Shown here: positions 9,361-17,509 of the stretch, piece after piece | Layout: every line of letters begins with the position of its first letter | How positions within the stretch are numbered: position 1 is the first letter of the stretch | Source: Phycisphaerales bacterium | GTDB lineage: Bacteria; Planctomycetota; Phycisphaerae; UBA1845; Fen-1342 | Assembly: GCA_016716475.1 (NCBI GenBank) | Contig: JADJWG010000001.1 | Span: 1,364,001 to 1,428,000 of the forward strand | DNA length: 64,000 nucleotides | Reading direction: 5' to 3' | The notes under the pieces: generated by a model | Told to the model about the DNA's origin: nothing | What the model saw: only the letters and a program-made list of their open reading frames with translations | Database searches by the model: none | Translations under genes and position numbers: made by a program

Positions 9361-10959
9361 GTGAAGACTTCCGAGCCCCGGCCATCGCGTCGTGCACAGC
9401 CGCAAAAAGAGTCGTGGATCGAGCAATCCGCTTCCTTCATCGGCTTCTTCATTTATCTGCTGATTCTCAAGAGCTTCTTCCTGCCACTTTTCATTATCCC
9501 CACCGGATCAATGGCGGAGACGCTGCGCGGCGCCCATGCCTTCTGCACATGCCCCAACTGCGGCGTCGCTTTCGCGGTCGGCTGGCAACCCTTGCACGGC
9601 ATGCAACCCTACCACCCCGTTACCCAGTGCCCCAACTGCCGTTGGCGCCAGTCACCGCAGTCACCGGCCGCCATCGCCCCACCGCGCGGGCAACCGGATA
9701 ACCGCTCCGCCCGTCCGCTCGCGGCCACAGCCGGTGACCGTATTTTCGTGCACGGCTGGACTTATGACTGGCCTTTCGCGGCCGTACCCGGACTGGGACC
9801 CGCCCGGTGGGACGTCGTTGTTTTCAAGGTGCCCACCGACGGGCAGACCAACTACATCAAGCGCCTGATCGCACTACCCGGCGAGCGCGTGGAACTCATC
9901 AACGGTGATGTCTTCATCAACGACGAGCTCGCCGCCAAACCCGACCTCGTGCAGCGCTCCCTTTGGTTTCCCTACTACAACCACGATTTCGCCCCGCGCC
10001 AGCCGGCAGGTCAGGCCAACTATTGGCCGCGATGGGCGCCACTGGGAGGAACCGGTTGGGAAGCGCTCGACACCCGCGCGCCACACTTCGCAGGCAGCGG
10101 CCCGGCCACGATTCACTTCGCCTCCGATCCGCTCGATTCACAGCGGCCCGGTCGCGTGCAGGATGTCTACGGCTACAACGAGCCGCGGGTGGACTTCCCC
10201 GTCAAGAATGTGTGCGATGTACGCCTGTCGACGGAAATTCGTTTCGACTCCGCTGCGCCTGCGGGCGGTTACGTGGAACTGAGTACCACCTACGATACCC
10301 ACCAGTTCCACGCCCGCCTGCATCAGGACGGTCGGATTCAACTGCTACACAGCCGACATGCGACTGCGCGCGCTGAAGACATCGTCGAGCCCGTGCTCTG
10401 TGGCGAGCGCGCCGGGATCGATACTACCCACCCCCGACACCTCGCGGTCTACCATGTTGATGGCCGTGTAGGTGTTCAACTCGATGGTGAAACGCTGGAT
10501 CTACCGCAGCCCGCGGGCTACAGGTTAACCTCGCAGAACGCACGACGCCTCTCCATCGAGCAGCCCACCGCGCGTCTGCGCATCACCGCAGTCGGCACCG
10601 CCCTCACGCTGCGGCACCTCCTGATCGAGCGCGATGTGTATTACCTTTCCGAAGTGCAGCACGGTCACTACGGCACACAGGGCAGCGCACTCACACTGGC
10701 CCGCCACCAGTACTACCTTCTGGGAGATAACAGCCCCAGCAGTCAAGATTCGCGCTTCGGTTTCGGCCGCGACCAGGCCAGTGCCATCGGCCCGCATCTG
10801 CGTGCCGCCGCGGCGGCGGGGGAATATCAGCCGGGCACGGTTACAGCGGATCAGCTCATCGGCCGCGCATTCCTGGTCTATTGGCCGGGTTTTCTGCGGA
10901 TGCCCGTGGTCGGGGTCCCGTTACTGCCGGATTTCGGCAACGTCCGCTGGATTCACTGA
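9361..10959 (+). CDS. lepB: Signal peptidase I, enlarged, with zinc-ribbon cysteines
   Basis: With the GTG start this is 532 aa, against about 200-320 aa for typical LepB. An N-terminal membrane helix (residues 27-46) leads to IIPTGSMAET with nucleophile Ser50. The general-base Lys lies in NYIKRLIALPGERV, and box E is GDNSPSSQDSRFGF. Two CPNC pairs lie between the Ser and Lys boxes (CTCPNC, then QCPNCRWRQ) and look like a zinc ribbon. About 290 residues separate the Lys box from box E and include a beta-rich, LamG-like stretch. The upstream in-frame ATG at 9202 would add 53 residues with no recognisable content. The enzyme removes signal peptides of exported proteins, of which this window encodes many. 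Confidence 0.87.
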   Translation: MKTSEPRPSRRAQPQKESWIEQSASFIGFFIYLLILKSFFLPLFIIPTGSMAETLRGAHAFCTCPNCGVAFAVGWQPLHGMQPYHPVTQCPNCRWRQSPQSPAAIAPPRGQPDNRSARPLAATAGDRIFVHGWTYDWPFAAVPGLGPARWDVVVFKVPTDGQTNYIKRLIALPGERVELINGDVFINDELAAKPDLVQRSLWFPYYNHDFAPRQPAGQANYWPRWAPLGGTGWEALDTRAPHFAGSGPATIHFASDPLDSQRPGRVQDVYGYNEPRVDFPVKNVCDVRLSTEIRFDSAAPAGGYVELSTTYDTHQFHARLHQDGRIQLLHSRHATARAEDIVEPVLCGERAGIDTTHPRHLAVYHVDGRVGVQLDGETLDLPQPAGYRLTSQNARRLSIEQPTARLRITAVGTALTLRHLLIERDVYYLSEVQHGHYGTQGSALTLARHQYYLLGDNSPSSQDSRFGFGRDQASAIGPHLRAAAAAGEYQPGTVTADQLIGRAFLVYWPGFLRMPVVGVPLLPDFGNVRWIH

Positions 10960-10982
10960 GTCGCCACGCCGGGGAGGACCCG

Positions 10983-11309
10983 ATGCGAACGGTACTTGTA
11001 CTCAACCATGACCAGATGGGGCAGGGCGATCCGGCTCTGGGTCGCAAGATCCTCGGTACGTTTCTGCGAAAGGCCCCGGCGCTTCAGGAACTCCACGCAA
11101 TCGTGTTGTTCAACAGTGGGGCGAGACTCGTGGCGGCCGACTCACCCGTCCTGATCGAACTCACCCAATTGCACGATAACGGCGTCGACCTGCGCCCGTG
11201 CGGCACGTGCCTCGATTTCTACGGCGTCATTCCGGCGATCGGGCAGGTCTCGAATATGGATGAGATCGTGCACGAGCTGGCGACCGCAGAAAAGGTCATT
11301 ACGCTCTGA
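10983..11309 (+). CDS. YedF/DsrE-like sulfurtransferase-fold protein
   Basis: This 108-aa protein has the DsrE/DsrF-like alpha/beta fold. The start MRTVLVLNHDQMGQGD and the conserved RPCGTCLDFYG with a CxxC pair match the C-terminal domain of YedF, a protein found with selenium metabolism genes. The N-terminal TusA-like domain of full YedF is absent. GGGGAGGA sits seven bases before the ATG, one of the clearest ribosome-binding sites here. It lies 23 bases after lepB. Its 3' end overlaps the convergent deacetylase gene by 11 bases. Confidence 0.8.
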   Translation: MRTVLVLNHDQMGQGDPALGRKILGTFLRKAPALQELHAIVLFNSGARLVAADSPVLIELTQLHDNGVDLRPCGTCLDFYGVIPAIGQVSNMDEIVHELATAEKVITL

Positions 11310-12258
11310 GATTCGTCCCGGCCAGGTCGAACCGCGGCAGCGTTTCCGGCCGCAGGCCTCCCAGCACCCGTGCGCAGGTGGTGAAGCGGTATGCTGCGAA
11401 CAAGCGTGCGAGCTTCGCTTCTGTCCGGCCCAGGTTCACGCGGTGCCGCCACCGCGCCAGCCGTCCATGGGGCAGGACCGGTTGGCCGGGGTCGAGCTCC
11501 CACGGATGCACGTAGAGCACGGCCGGTTCACCCGCGCGAGTCGCCCGCCGGAGGGCCCGCATGATCCACCGTACGGGCAACAGACGCAGGTAGCCGCCGC
11601 CGCCCAAGGGCAGGCGCAACAGCGCGTGCTGCGCCGCCGGCCAGGCCTGCGTGAGCGGGGGAAACTCCAGCAGTTCGCGGCCGGAGGGAGCAATGGCTTG
11701 AAAGGGAGTCGCCGGTGCCGTCGGTACGCCGTAGCGGTCGTGCCGGATCGGGAAGATGCTGGCGTCGTAACTGAACCCCTCGTCAAGCAGCACATCGAGC
11801 GCCCAGGCGGTACGCGCCGTGATGGAGAAAGTCGGCGCGCGGTAGCCGCGCGGCGTCACCCCGGTGTGCTGCTGCAGCGCGTCGCGGGCACGGCGGACGT
11901 CCGTGCGGAACATGGCCGGCGTAAGCCGCTCAAGATGATCATGCCCATACCCGTGACAGGCGAGCTCATGCCCGCGGCGGGCGAACTCGGTCAACAACGG
12001 ACCCAATTGCGGAAGCGTGTCACCCAGGACGAAGAACGTTGCCCGGCACTCACTGCGCTCCAACAGTCCCGCCAGACGCTCCAGGCAGGGCGCCGCCCGC
12101 CGCGGCAACTCCGGCCATTGCGTGCGCGGCACCGTCCGATAGAAAGTCTCGGCATGGTAGTACTCTTCCACGTCCACAGAGAAGGCCAGCAACGGATGAT
12201 GCGTTGTTCCCGCGCCGGCCGTGTTGACCGGCTTCACCACCACATCGAGAGCACCCAT
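11299..12258 (-). CDS. XrtA/PEP-CTERM-type polysaccharide deacetylase
   Basis: This 319-aa protein is a NodB-fold carbohydrate esterase that removes N-acetyl groups from a surface polysaccharide. The metal-binding sites are visible as FSVDVEEYY (catalytic Asp) and CHGYGHDHL (the His-x3-His pair). YRAPTFSI and the C-terminal DUF3473-type region match the exosortase-A-associated deacetylase family. It lies at the end of the exopolysaccharide locus, separated from the main operon by a small plus-strand gene. Confidence 0.88.
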   Translation of the reverse strand: MGALDVVVKPVNTAGAGTTHHPLLAFSVDVEEYYHAETFYRTVPRTQWPELPRRAAPCLERLAGLLERSECRATFFVLGDTLPQLGPLLTEFARRGHELACHGYGHDHLERLTPAMFRTDVRRARDALQQHTGVTPRGYRAPTFSITARTAWALDVLLDEGFSYDASIFPIRHDRYGVPTAPATPFQAIAPSGRELLEFPPLTQAWPAAQHALLRLPLGGGGYLRLLPVRWIMRALRRATRAGEPAVLYVHPWELDPGQPVLPHGRLARWRHRVNLGRTEAKLARLFAAYRFTTCARVLGGLRPETLPRFDLAGTNLRA

Positions 12259-12351
12259 AGCCGTGGTATCGGCAGGTCGGACTGCCGTGACGCACTTCGT
12301 ATCACCACCGGCTTCGCCATAGTCCGCTCCGGCAAGGTGCCGATATGGAAA

Positions 12352-12834
12352 ATGATGAGTCTTGCGCCGCCGACTCCACGGTCCACTCCCGCTGCGGGCA
12401 CCTCACTGGCAACGCTCAGGCGTGATCATGGTCGGAGCGTGCGCGTCGAGCACCGGGCAGGATCACCCCCACTACGGGCGCGCGTCGGGCTGCTGCGTTG
12501 TTGTGCCTGCCAGGAACCGCTGCATGTACCACTCCGCGGACACCGGCTTGCGTGTCCGGGTTGCGGACGGCGACTGAGCGTACCGGCTCACACCCGAATC
12601 ACCTGCGGTACCTGCGGCTTCGGGGAATTCGTACCGACACGGATTCTCAATGAGCCGCACACCTGCCGAGTGTGCGCCGGCGAGATGGAGTGCGCTGCGA
12701 ACGTCACACGAACGGTACGTCAGCGGCGCCGACCACTGCGATCACACGAGCATCATCGCCTGTTTGCCGTGTGGGCCGTGCTCTTTGTGGCGTTATTGCT
12801 GCTGCTGGGCGCTGCCATCCTGCACACGGCCTGA
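12352..12834 (+). CDS. Double zinc-ribbon protein with C-terminal membrane anchor
   Basis: The family is not recognised; the protein is 160 aa. Four CxxC pairs are visible: C50/C53, C68/C71, C85/C88 and C105/C108, suggesting two zinc ribbons. A basic stretch (VRQRRRPLR) precedes one hydrophobic helix at residues 137-157, so the ribbons should face the cytoplasm. The ATGATG start follows GGAAA. The frame is open far upstream (from 11260), but that part is antisense to the deacetylase and was excluded. The gene diverges from the deacetylase and converges with the glycosyltransferase operon. Confidence 0.6.
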   Translation: MMSLAPPTPRSTPAAGTSLATLRRDHGRSVRVEHRAGSPPLRARVGLLRCCACQEPLHVPLRGHRLACPGCGRRLSVPAHTRITCGTCGFGEFVPTRILNEPHTCRVCAGEMECAANVTRTVRQRRRPLRSHEHHRLFAVWAVLFVALLLLLGAAILHTA

Positions 12835-12869
12835 GCATGGAGAATGCTCCCCGGCAAGTCGCGCTGCGG

Positions 12870-14129
12870 CTACACCGCCACAGGCACCTGTCGGCGCACG
12901 GGGTCCCCCGCGGGGGCATGCTCAAGTTGCTCCTGAGCACCCGTTGGAGTAAGGGGTAGTTCCTGCACCAGCAGCGCAAGATCCGTGATGCGGCGGCGCC
13001 AACCCTCGTCACGGACAAGGACCTGCCGCGCGACCGCCGGCACGTGCGCCGCCTGCTCCAAGGCCGCCTCACAGGCCGCAAGGAATTCGGGCAGCGTCTC
13101 GGCGGTCTGCACCGCCGGCCGGTACGGCAGCACCGCGGTCATCGGCGAAGAAACCACCGGCAGACCCGCTGCCAGGTACTCCCGTAGCTTGATCGGGTTG
13201 ACCGCACGTGTCAGGCGGCTCATGCGGAACGGGATCAACCCCACATCGAATCCACGACAATAACGCGGCAGGTCTGCGTACGATCGCCCGCCCAGCACGT
13301 GCACGTTGCTCAGACCGGCCAGTTCACCCAGCTCACAGCGCGCCTCGCCGACCAGGACGAACGACCAGTCCGGTCGATTCCGGGCCGCGGCCGCAAGCAG
13401 CGCGAGGTCCACATAGTCGCTGATGAGCCCCATGTAACCGAACACCGGGCGCGGGTGTCCGCGCAGCTCGAGTGGAATCTCATGCGCCGGCAGGGTGGGG
13501 GTCACCGCGAAGTGCTCATAGTCGACGCCGTGCGAAACCAGATGCACACGTGTGTGTTGCCGCCGACGAGCTTCGAACAGTTCGGGTGACGTCGCCACGA
13601 CGAGATCACTTGCCGCAACGGTCGCGGCCTCCAGTCGCTCGACCAGGGCAGCGTCGTATCCACTGAATCCGGCGAAATCATCCACGCAGTAATAAACCTT
13701 GCGCTCCGCGCCCAGCGGTCGGATCACCTCGGGAATGTCCGGTGCAAAGAGCCAGAGCTGCACCGGTCGTGCAGCATGCGCCGTGTCGGAGTGGGAGGCG
13801 TCCCCCGAAGCCCGTAGGGCCGAACGAATCTGCCGCGCCAACAGCCAACCGTTGATCCGCCGCGCGAGCGGGGATGCGGGCAAGGGAATCAGCAGGGGTG
13901 ACAGCACCGTCAGCCGCGGCAACACCCGCTCCGGCGGGCGCAGGGCCTGCCGAATGCGGCGCCAGATCAGGCGGGTATCGGTGCCACTCAGACGCGGCCG
14001 CCGCGACGCATGGTAATTCACCCAGATCACATCATTCTGCTCGGCGAGCAGACGCATGACGTGGTGCTTGCTGGTGGGATGATCGTGCCAGTTGCTGGCA
14101 ATGCACACGATCTGGCGGCCGCTGATCAC
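12870..14129 (-). CDS. Glycosyltransferase (GT-B fold, exopolysaccharide)
   Basis: This 419-aa protein looks like a family 4 (group 1) glycosyltransferase. The N-terminal half starts QIVCIASNWHDHPTSKHHVM and has a KVYYCVDDF segment. The C-terminal half carries the donor-site region RGFDVGLIPFRMSRLTRAVNP followed by IKLREYLAAGLPVVSS, where Pro-x-Lys-x-x-Glu-Tyr is the usual nucleotide-sugar contact. It is the last gene of the minus-strand exopolysaccharide operon and overlaps the preceding glycosyltransferase by four bases (ATGA). The sugar specificity cannot be told from sequence. Confidence 0.85.
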   Translation of the reverse strand: MISGRQIVCIASNWHDHPTSKHHVMRLLAEQNDVIWVNYHASRRPRLSGTDTRLIWRRIRQALRPPERVLPRLTVLSPLLIPLPASPLARRINGWLLARQIRSALRASGDASHSDTAHAARPVQLWLFAPDIPEVIRPLGAERKVYYCVDDFAGFSGYDAALVERLEAATVAASDLVVATSPELFEARRRQHTRVHLVSHGVDYEHFAVTPTLPAHEIPLELRGHPRPVFGYMGLISDYVDLALLAAAARNRPDWSFVLVGEARCELGELAGLSNVHVLGGRSYADLPRYCRGFDVGLIPFRMSRLTRAVNPIKLREYLAAGLPVVSSPMTAVLPYRPAVQTAETLPEFLAACEAALEQAAHVPAVARQVLVRDEGWRRRITDLALLVQELPLTPTGAQEQLEHAPAGDPVRRQVPVAV

Positions 14130-15406
14130 AGGCGCGCCACCTCCCGCCGGATCACGGGATCCGGACGCTCAGCCGACACGATGGAGCGCGCGGCCGGTTG
14201 CACCTCGTCCGTACTACCGCGAAGCCAGCGCTCGATGCGCGGCAGCAACACACGCACGTCGTACCCACTGTGCGCCACTTTGTACGCCCGGATCGCCAGG
14301 CGGCGGGCCTGGGTGTCGTCCCGCAGCAGTCGCACCACCGCATCCGCGAACGCCTGCGGCGCACCAGCGATCAGGAATGGTGGCGGATCGCTGTAGTCGA
14401 TGCCCGCGGCAGCATCCGGGGTAACCACGGCGGGACGGCCGGCCGCCATTGCGACGATCAGTTTCGTCTGAACGCCCAGATCACCGATGACGGGATTCAC
14501 GAACACGCGCATTTCGGCGAGCGCCGCGCGGATATCCTGGACGTAGCCCACGACTTCGACCCCGGGCAGCCGACCCAGCGCCCGCACCCTGCGGACCGGC
14601 CGCCCCCCGACGACGCGCCACTGGGCATCCGGCAGCACGGCGCGCACGCGCGGCCACACGTGCCGGCCGAACCAGAGCGCGCCCTGCACATTCGGCGGGA
14701 AGAACATCGATCCGAGCATGCCCACCACAGGCGCCGTCGGAAGAGTCGCTGCCGGAGGCGCCAATTCCGAAAATTCCTCGATCGCCACAGGCGTGCGCAG
14801 GACCTCGGCCTCGATCGGGCCGACCCGCGCAATGAGCTTGCGCCGTTCGCGTTCATTCACCATCAAACACAGGTCACACGACCGCGCCACCACGCGCTCC
14901 AGGGCCTCGACGCGCGCGGCCTCCACGCGGTAGAGCAGTCGCAGGGGTGTATGGCTATTGCGGGCGTACCGCTGCCACTTGGCACTTTCTACGTCACAGA
15001 GGTCGAGAATCCGGCGGCCGCACGGCACCTGGTCACCCAGACGCGCCAGACCGGAAGAGTAGGTCCACAGCGCGTCGAACTGGATTTCCCGCCGCCAGCG
15101 GTCCAGCAACGCCACCATGCGCGGATCACCGAACCACCCTTCCGTCACGCTGCGCCCGCCCAGCAGACTCACGCCCCCACGCCACAGCCGTGGCCCGTGC
15201 CACTGCGGAAAAACGGCTACGTCCGCACACAAACGCCGCAGGTGTTGCAGATCCTCCGGCCGGGGCGGCTCTTCTCCCAACGAGGCCAGCCAGACCTGGT
15301 GCCGACGCGCAAGTGCCTGCAGGATCACCCACGGCCGCACCTTGTCACCGCGATCCGGTGGAAACGGCAAGCGGGGCGTGAGCATGAGAATTCGCATCGG
15401 TGCCAT
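14126..15406 (-). CDS. XrtA/PEP-CTERM-associated glycosyltransferase (TIGR03087 type)
   Basis: This 426-aa GT-B glycosyltransferase begins RILMLTPRLPFPPDRGDKVR, the characteristic N-terminus of the sugar transferase found with exosortase A systems. LDLCDVESAKWQRYA and the C-terminal PVIGDLGVQTKLIVAMAAGRPAV (donor binding) support this. The ATG at 15406 lies seven bases beyond the femAB stop; a longer frame from 15445 would overlap it. Inference: it adds a residue to the repeat unit of the same surface polysaccharide as its neighbours. Confidence 0.87.
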   Translation of the reverse strand: MAPMRILMLTPRLPFPPDRGDKVRPWVILQALARRHQVWLASLGEEPPRPEDLQHLRRLCADVAVFPQWHGPRLWRGGVSLLGGRSVTEGWFGDPRMVALLDRWRREIQFDALWTYSSGLARLGDQVPCGRRILDLCDVESAKWQRYARNSHTPLRLLYRVEAARVEALERVVARSCDLCLMVNERERRKLIARVGPIEAEVLRTPVAIEEFSELAPPAATLPTAPVVGMLGSMFFPPNVQGALWFGRHVWPRVRAVLPDAQWRVVGGRPVRRVRALGRLPGVEVVGYVQDIRAALAEMRVFVNPVIGDLGVQTKLIVAMAAGRPAVVTPDAAAGIDYSDPPPFLIAGAPQAFADAVVRLLRDDTQARRLAIRAYKVAHSGYDVRVLLPRIERWLRGSTDEVQPAARSIVSAERPDPVIRREVARL

Positions 15407-15413
15407 CGGCCTC

Positions 15414-16562
15414 CTACCCCGGAATCGCCCGCGCGACCCAGCCACTCAGCAGGCGGCACACCGGCAACGGCAAGTGCGGCCAGAAACGCCGCGCCAACGC
15501 ATACCGCGGATTGGTCGGCTTCAGATCGGGTGCCGTGTGGCCGGGTGTGATGTAGCGCTGGTAACCGAGCGGTTGTGGCTCAAAGCCCTGGTTCTTCTTG
15601 AAGCCGACGGCTCCCGCATTGTCCGCCCGGCTGCGACCGAAGTCGAAACCGCGTAGTCCGGCACGCACGGCCCGCTCCATCAGACTGAGATATAGCAGGT
15701 TGGCTGCACCGTCCGCACGGACACGTTCATCGGCACCCATGATGTAGGGTGTCACAGTGTCACCGTGGACAAGACTGATGGCGCCGCAAAGAGGCCGCCG
15801 GCCGCGCCAGGCCACGCTCACCCAGCAGCTTTCCGCCAGCCGCGTGCGCAGTGCTGCGAAGAACCGCCAAGGATAGCTCAAGGATGCGAGCCGCCGCATG
15901 CTGCGGGTATAAAGCTCCCAGACCAGCCGCGCATGCTCCGGGATGTGGGTGATGGTGACACCGTCGCGCTCGCGGGCGTGCCGGGCCGCTGCGCGCGGCC
16001 GCTTGGGAATGAAGGCGGGAACGTCCGCCGGGTCGTCGGGCAGTGTCCGCAGAAAGCCCACGTAACCCGGGAAGAGTTCGAAGTCGGAAATGTCGGACTC
16101 GGCCGAGCGCAGTTCGAGCATCTGGGCACCCGCCGTCACGGCACTGGCCGCGGCGGCCAGCGCCAGTGCACGACGTGCCTCCGCATCGACAGCCACGACA
16201 CCACCATAAGTCGCATAGGGCACGCTGATGTGCAGGCAACCCGCCAACAGACTGCGCACCTCCATCAGCGGCAGCACGCCCACAAGCGTTCCGTCCCTTA
16301 GCGCCCCGAGATGCAGCGAGCGATGTCCGAACGCCGTGGCCACCGCGTCGCTCCATGCCGGCGTGTGAAAAACGGTGCTTTCCGGCCGCGTGGCAAGCAG
16401 TGCATTCCACGCCGCGGCGTCATCACGGGCGTGCAGGCGGCGCACTTCGACCGGCGCCGGCAACGTCGTGAGACTCGCACGCGGAGCGGTGCGGGCTGCC
16501 GGCGTGACCCCGCTGCCCCGGGCGCGCTCAGCGGTAGTAGTAGGAAGAGTAGTAGTTGGCAT
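15414..16562 (-). CDS. FemAB-related protein, XrtA/PEP-CTERM system
   Basis: With the chosen start this is a 382-aa protein of the GNAT/FemAB acyltransferase fold. Visible features are FHTPAWSDAVATAFGH near the N-terminus and PYIMGADERVR, then GFDFGRSRADNAGAVGFKKNQGF near the C-terminus, typical of the PEP-CTERM-associated FemAB family. The role is presumed to be transfer of an amino acid or acyl group to the polysaccharide or its carrier. The start is uncertain: the ATG at 16562 overlaps the kinase gene by 35 bases, and a GTG further in is possible because residues 1-35 look unstructured. Confidence 0.83.
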   Translation of the reverse strand: MPTTTLPTTTAERARGSGVTPAARTAPRASLTTLPAPVEVRRLHARDDAAAWNALLATRPESTVFHTPAWSDAVATAFGHRSLHLGALRDGTLVGVLPLMEVRSLLAGCLHISVPYATYGGVVAVDAEARRALALAAAASAVTAGAQMLELRSAESDISDFELFPGYVGFLRTLPDDPADVPAFIPKRPRAAARHARERDGVTITHIPEHARLVWELYTRSMRRLASLSYPWRFFAALRTRLAESCWVSVAWRGRRPLCGAISLVHGDTVTPYIMGADERVRADGAANLLYLSLMERAVRAGLRGFDFGRSRADNAGAVGFKKNQGFEPQPLGYQRYITPGHTAPDLKPTNPRYALARRFWPHLPLPVCRLLSGWVARAIPG

Positions 16563-17490
16563 AATAACCGGCCCCGCGATCGCGATAGCGCGACAGCACA
16601 CAACCCAGAATCTTCACGTTGTTGGCCTGGAGCGTGCGCACCGCCTGTTGAACGGTGGGCTCCGGGGTGCGGCGCATCTCCACCACCAGGATCGCACCGT
16701 CACAGTAGGGGGCCAGTTGCGAAACGTCGGACACTGTCGTGACCGGCGGCGTGTCGATGAAGGCGTAGTCGAAACGCTCCCGCAACGACCCCAGTACCGC
16801 CGCAGTGTTCGGGCCGTTCAGCATCTCACCATACGCGTTCTCCCGAACTCGCCCCGCGGGCAACAGCTTCAGATTCGGGAAGGGCGTCGAACGCAGGGCT
16901 GCTTCGAGCGTCAGCTCTCCACGCAGAACTTCCGCCAGGCCGGGATGGTCCGGCACACCCAGCATTCGACCGATCGAGGAGCGCCGGAAGTCCGCGTCCG
17001 CGATCAGGATCTGGTGCTCGCCACCTTCGGCCATGATCAGACCAAGGTTGAGGGTGGAGACGCTCTTCCCCTCTTCCGGGATCGCACTCGTGATCGCGAC
17101 AAGTTGTGGTGCATGAGTCGGGTTCATCGTGAGCAGCCGCGCACGCACCGATCGGTACTGCTCGCAGATGGCCGAGTAACGGTCGTGAAAGGCCACCACC
17201 ACCGGATCCACCCGCTGGGCATCCCAGGCCACGGCCTGACCATTGGTTCCTGGTTGTGGTGTGGGAGGGGCAGTCGCGCGCAGCGGCGCGGCCACAAAGC
17301 CGGAAGTGGCCGCAGTTGCCGGTGTCTTGGCTTCCGGTGTGAAGTCGGATTCGCTGACGGTCGGCGTGTCGCTGCCGGCGGGGGCGGCATCAAAACCGGC
17401 CGCCGGGGCGCTATCTACATCGGCGGCCAGCGCCGCGGCATCCGCCTCGGCGTCTTGCAGCTTCTGCATCACCTTCGTCATCGAACCCAT
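16528..17490 (-). CDS. XrtA-type tyrosine autokinase (BY-kinase)
   Basis: This 320-aa cytoplasmic bacterial tyrosine kinase controls polysaccharide polymerisation. Walker A is SAIPEEGKSVST (135-146), Walker A' is ILIADADF (161-168) and Walker B is YAFIDTPP (242-249). The C-terminus is a tyrosine cluster with seven Tyr in the last 12 residues, the autophosphorylation tail. The first 95 residues are Ala/Thr/Pro-rich and probably disordered. It lies 19 bases after the Wzz/GumC gene; such pairs form a split kinase-activator complex. The DNA encoding the Tyr tail overlaps the assigned start of femAB. Confidence 0.92.
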   Translation of the reverse strand: MGSMTKVMQKLQDAEADAAALAADVDSAPAAGFDAAPAGSDTPTVSESDFTPEAKTPATAATSGFVAAPLRATAPPTPQPGTNGQAVAWDAQRVDPVVVAFHDRYSAICEQYRSVRARLLTMNPTHAPQLVAITSAIPEEGKSVSTLNLGLIMAEGGEHQILIADADFRRSSIGRMLGVPDHPGLAEVLRGELTLEAALRSTPFPNLKLLPAGRVRENAYGEMLNGPNTAAVLGSLRERFDYAFIDTPPVTTVSDVSQLAPYCDGAILVVEMRRTPEPTVQQAVRTLQANNVKILGCVLSRYRDRGAGYYANYYSSYYYR

Positions 17491-17509
17491 GACAAGACCT
17501 CACGCGCCG

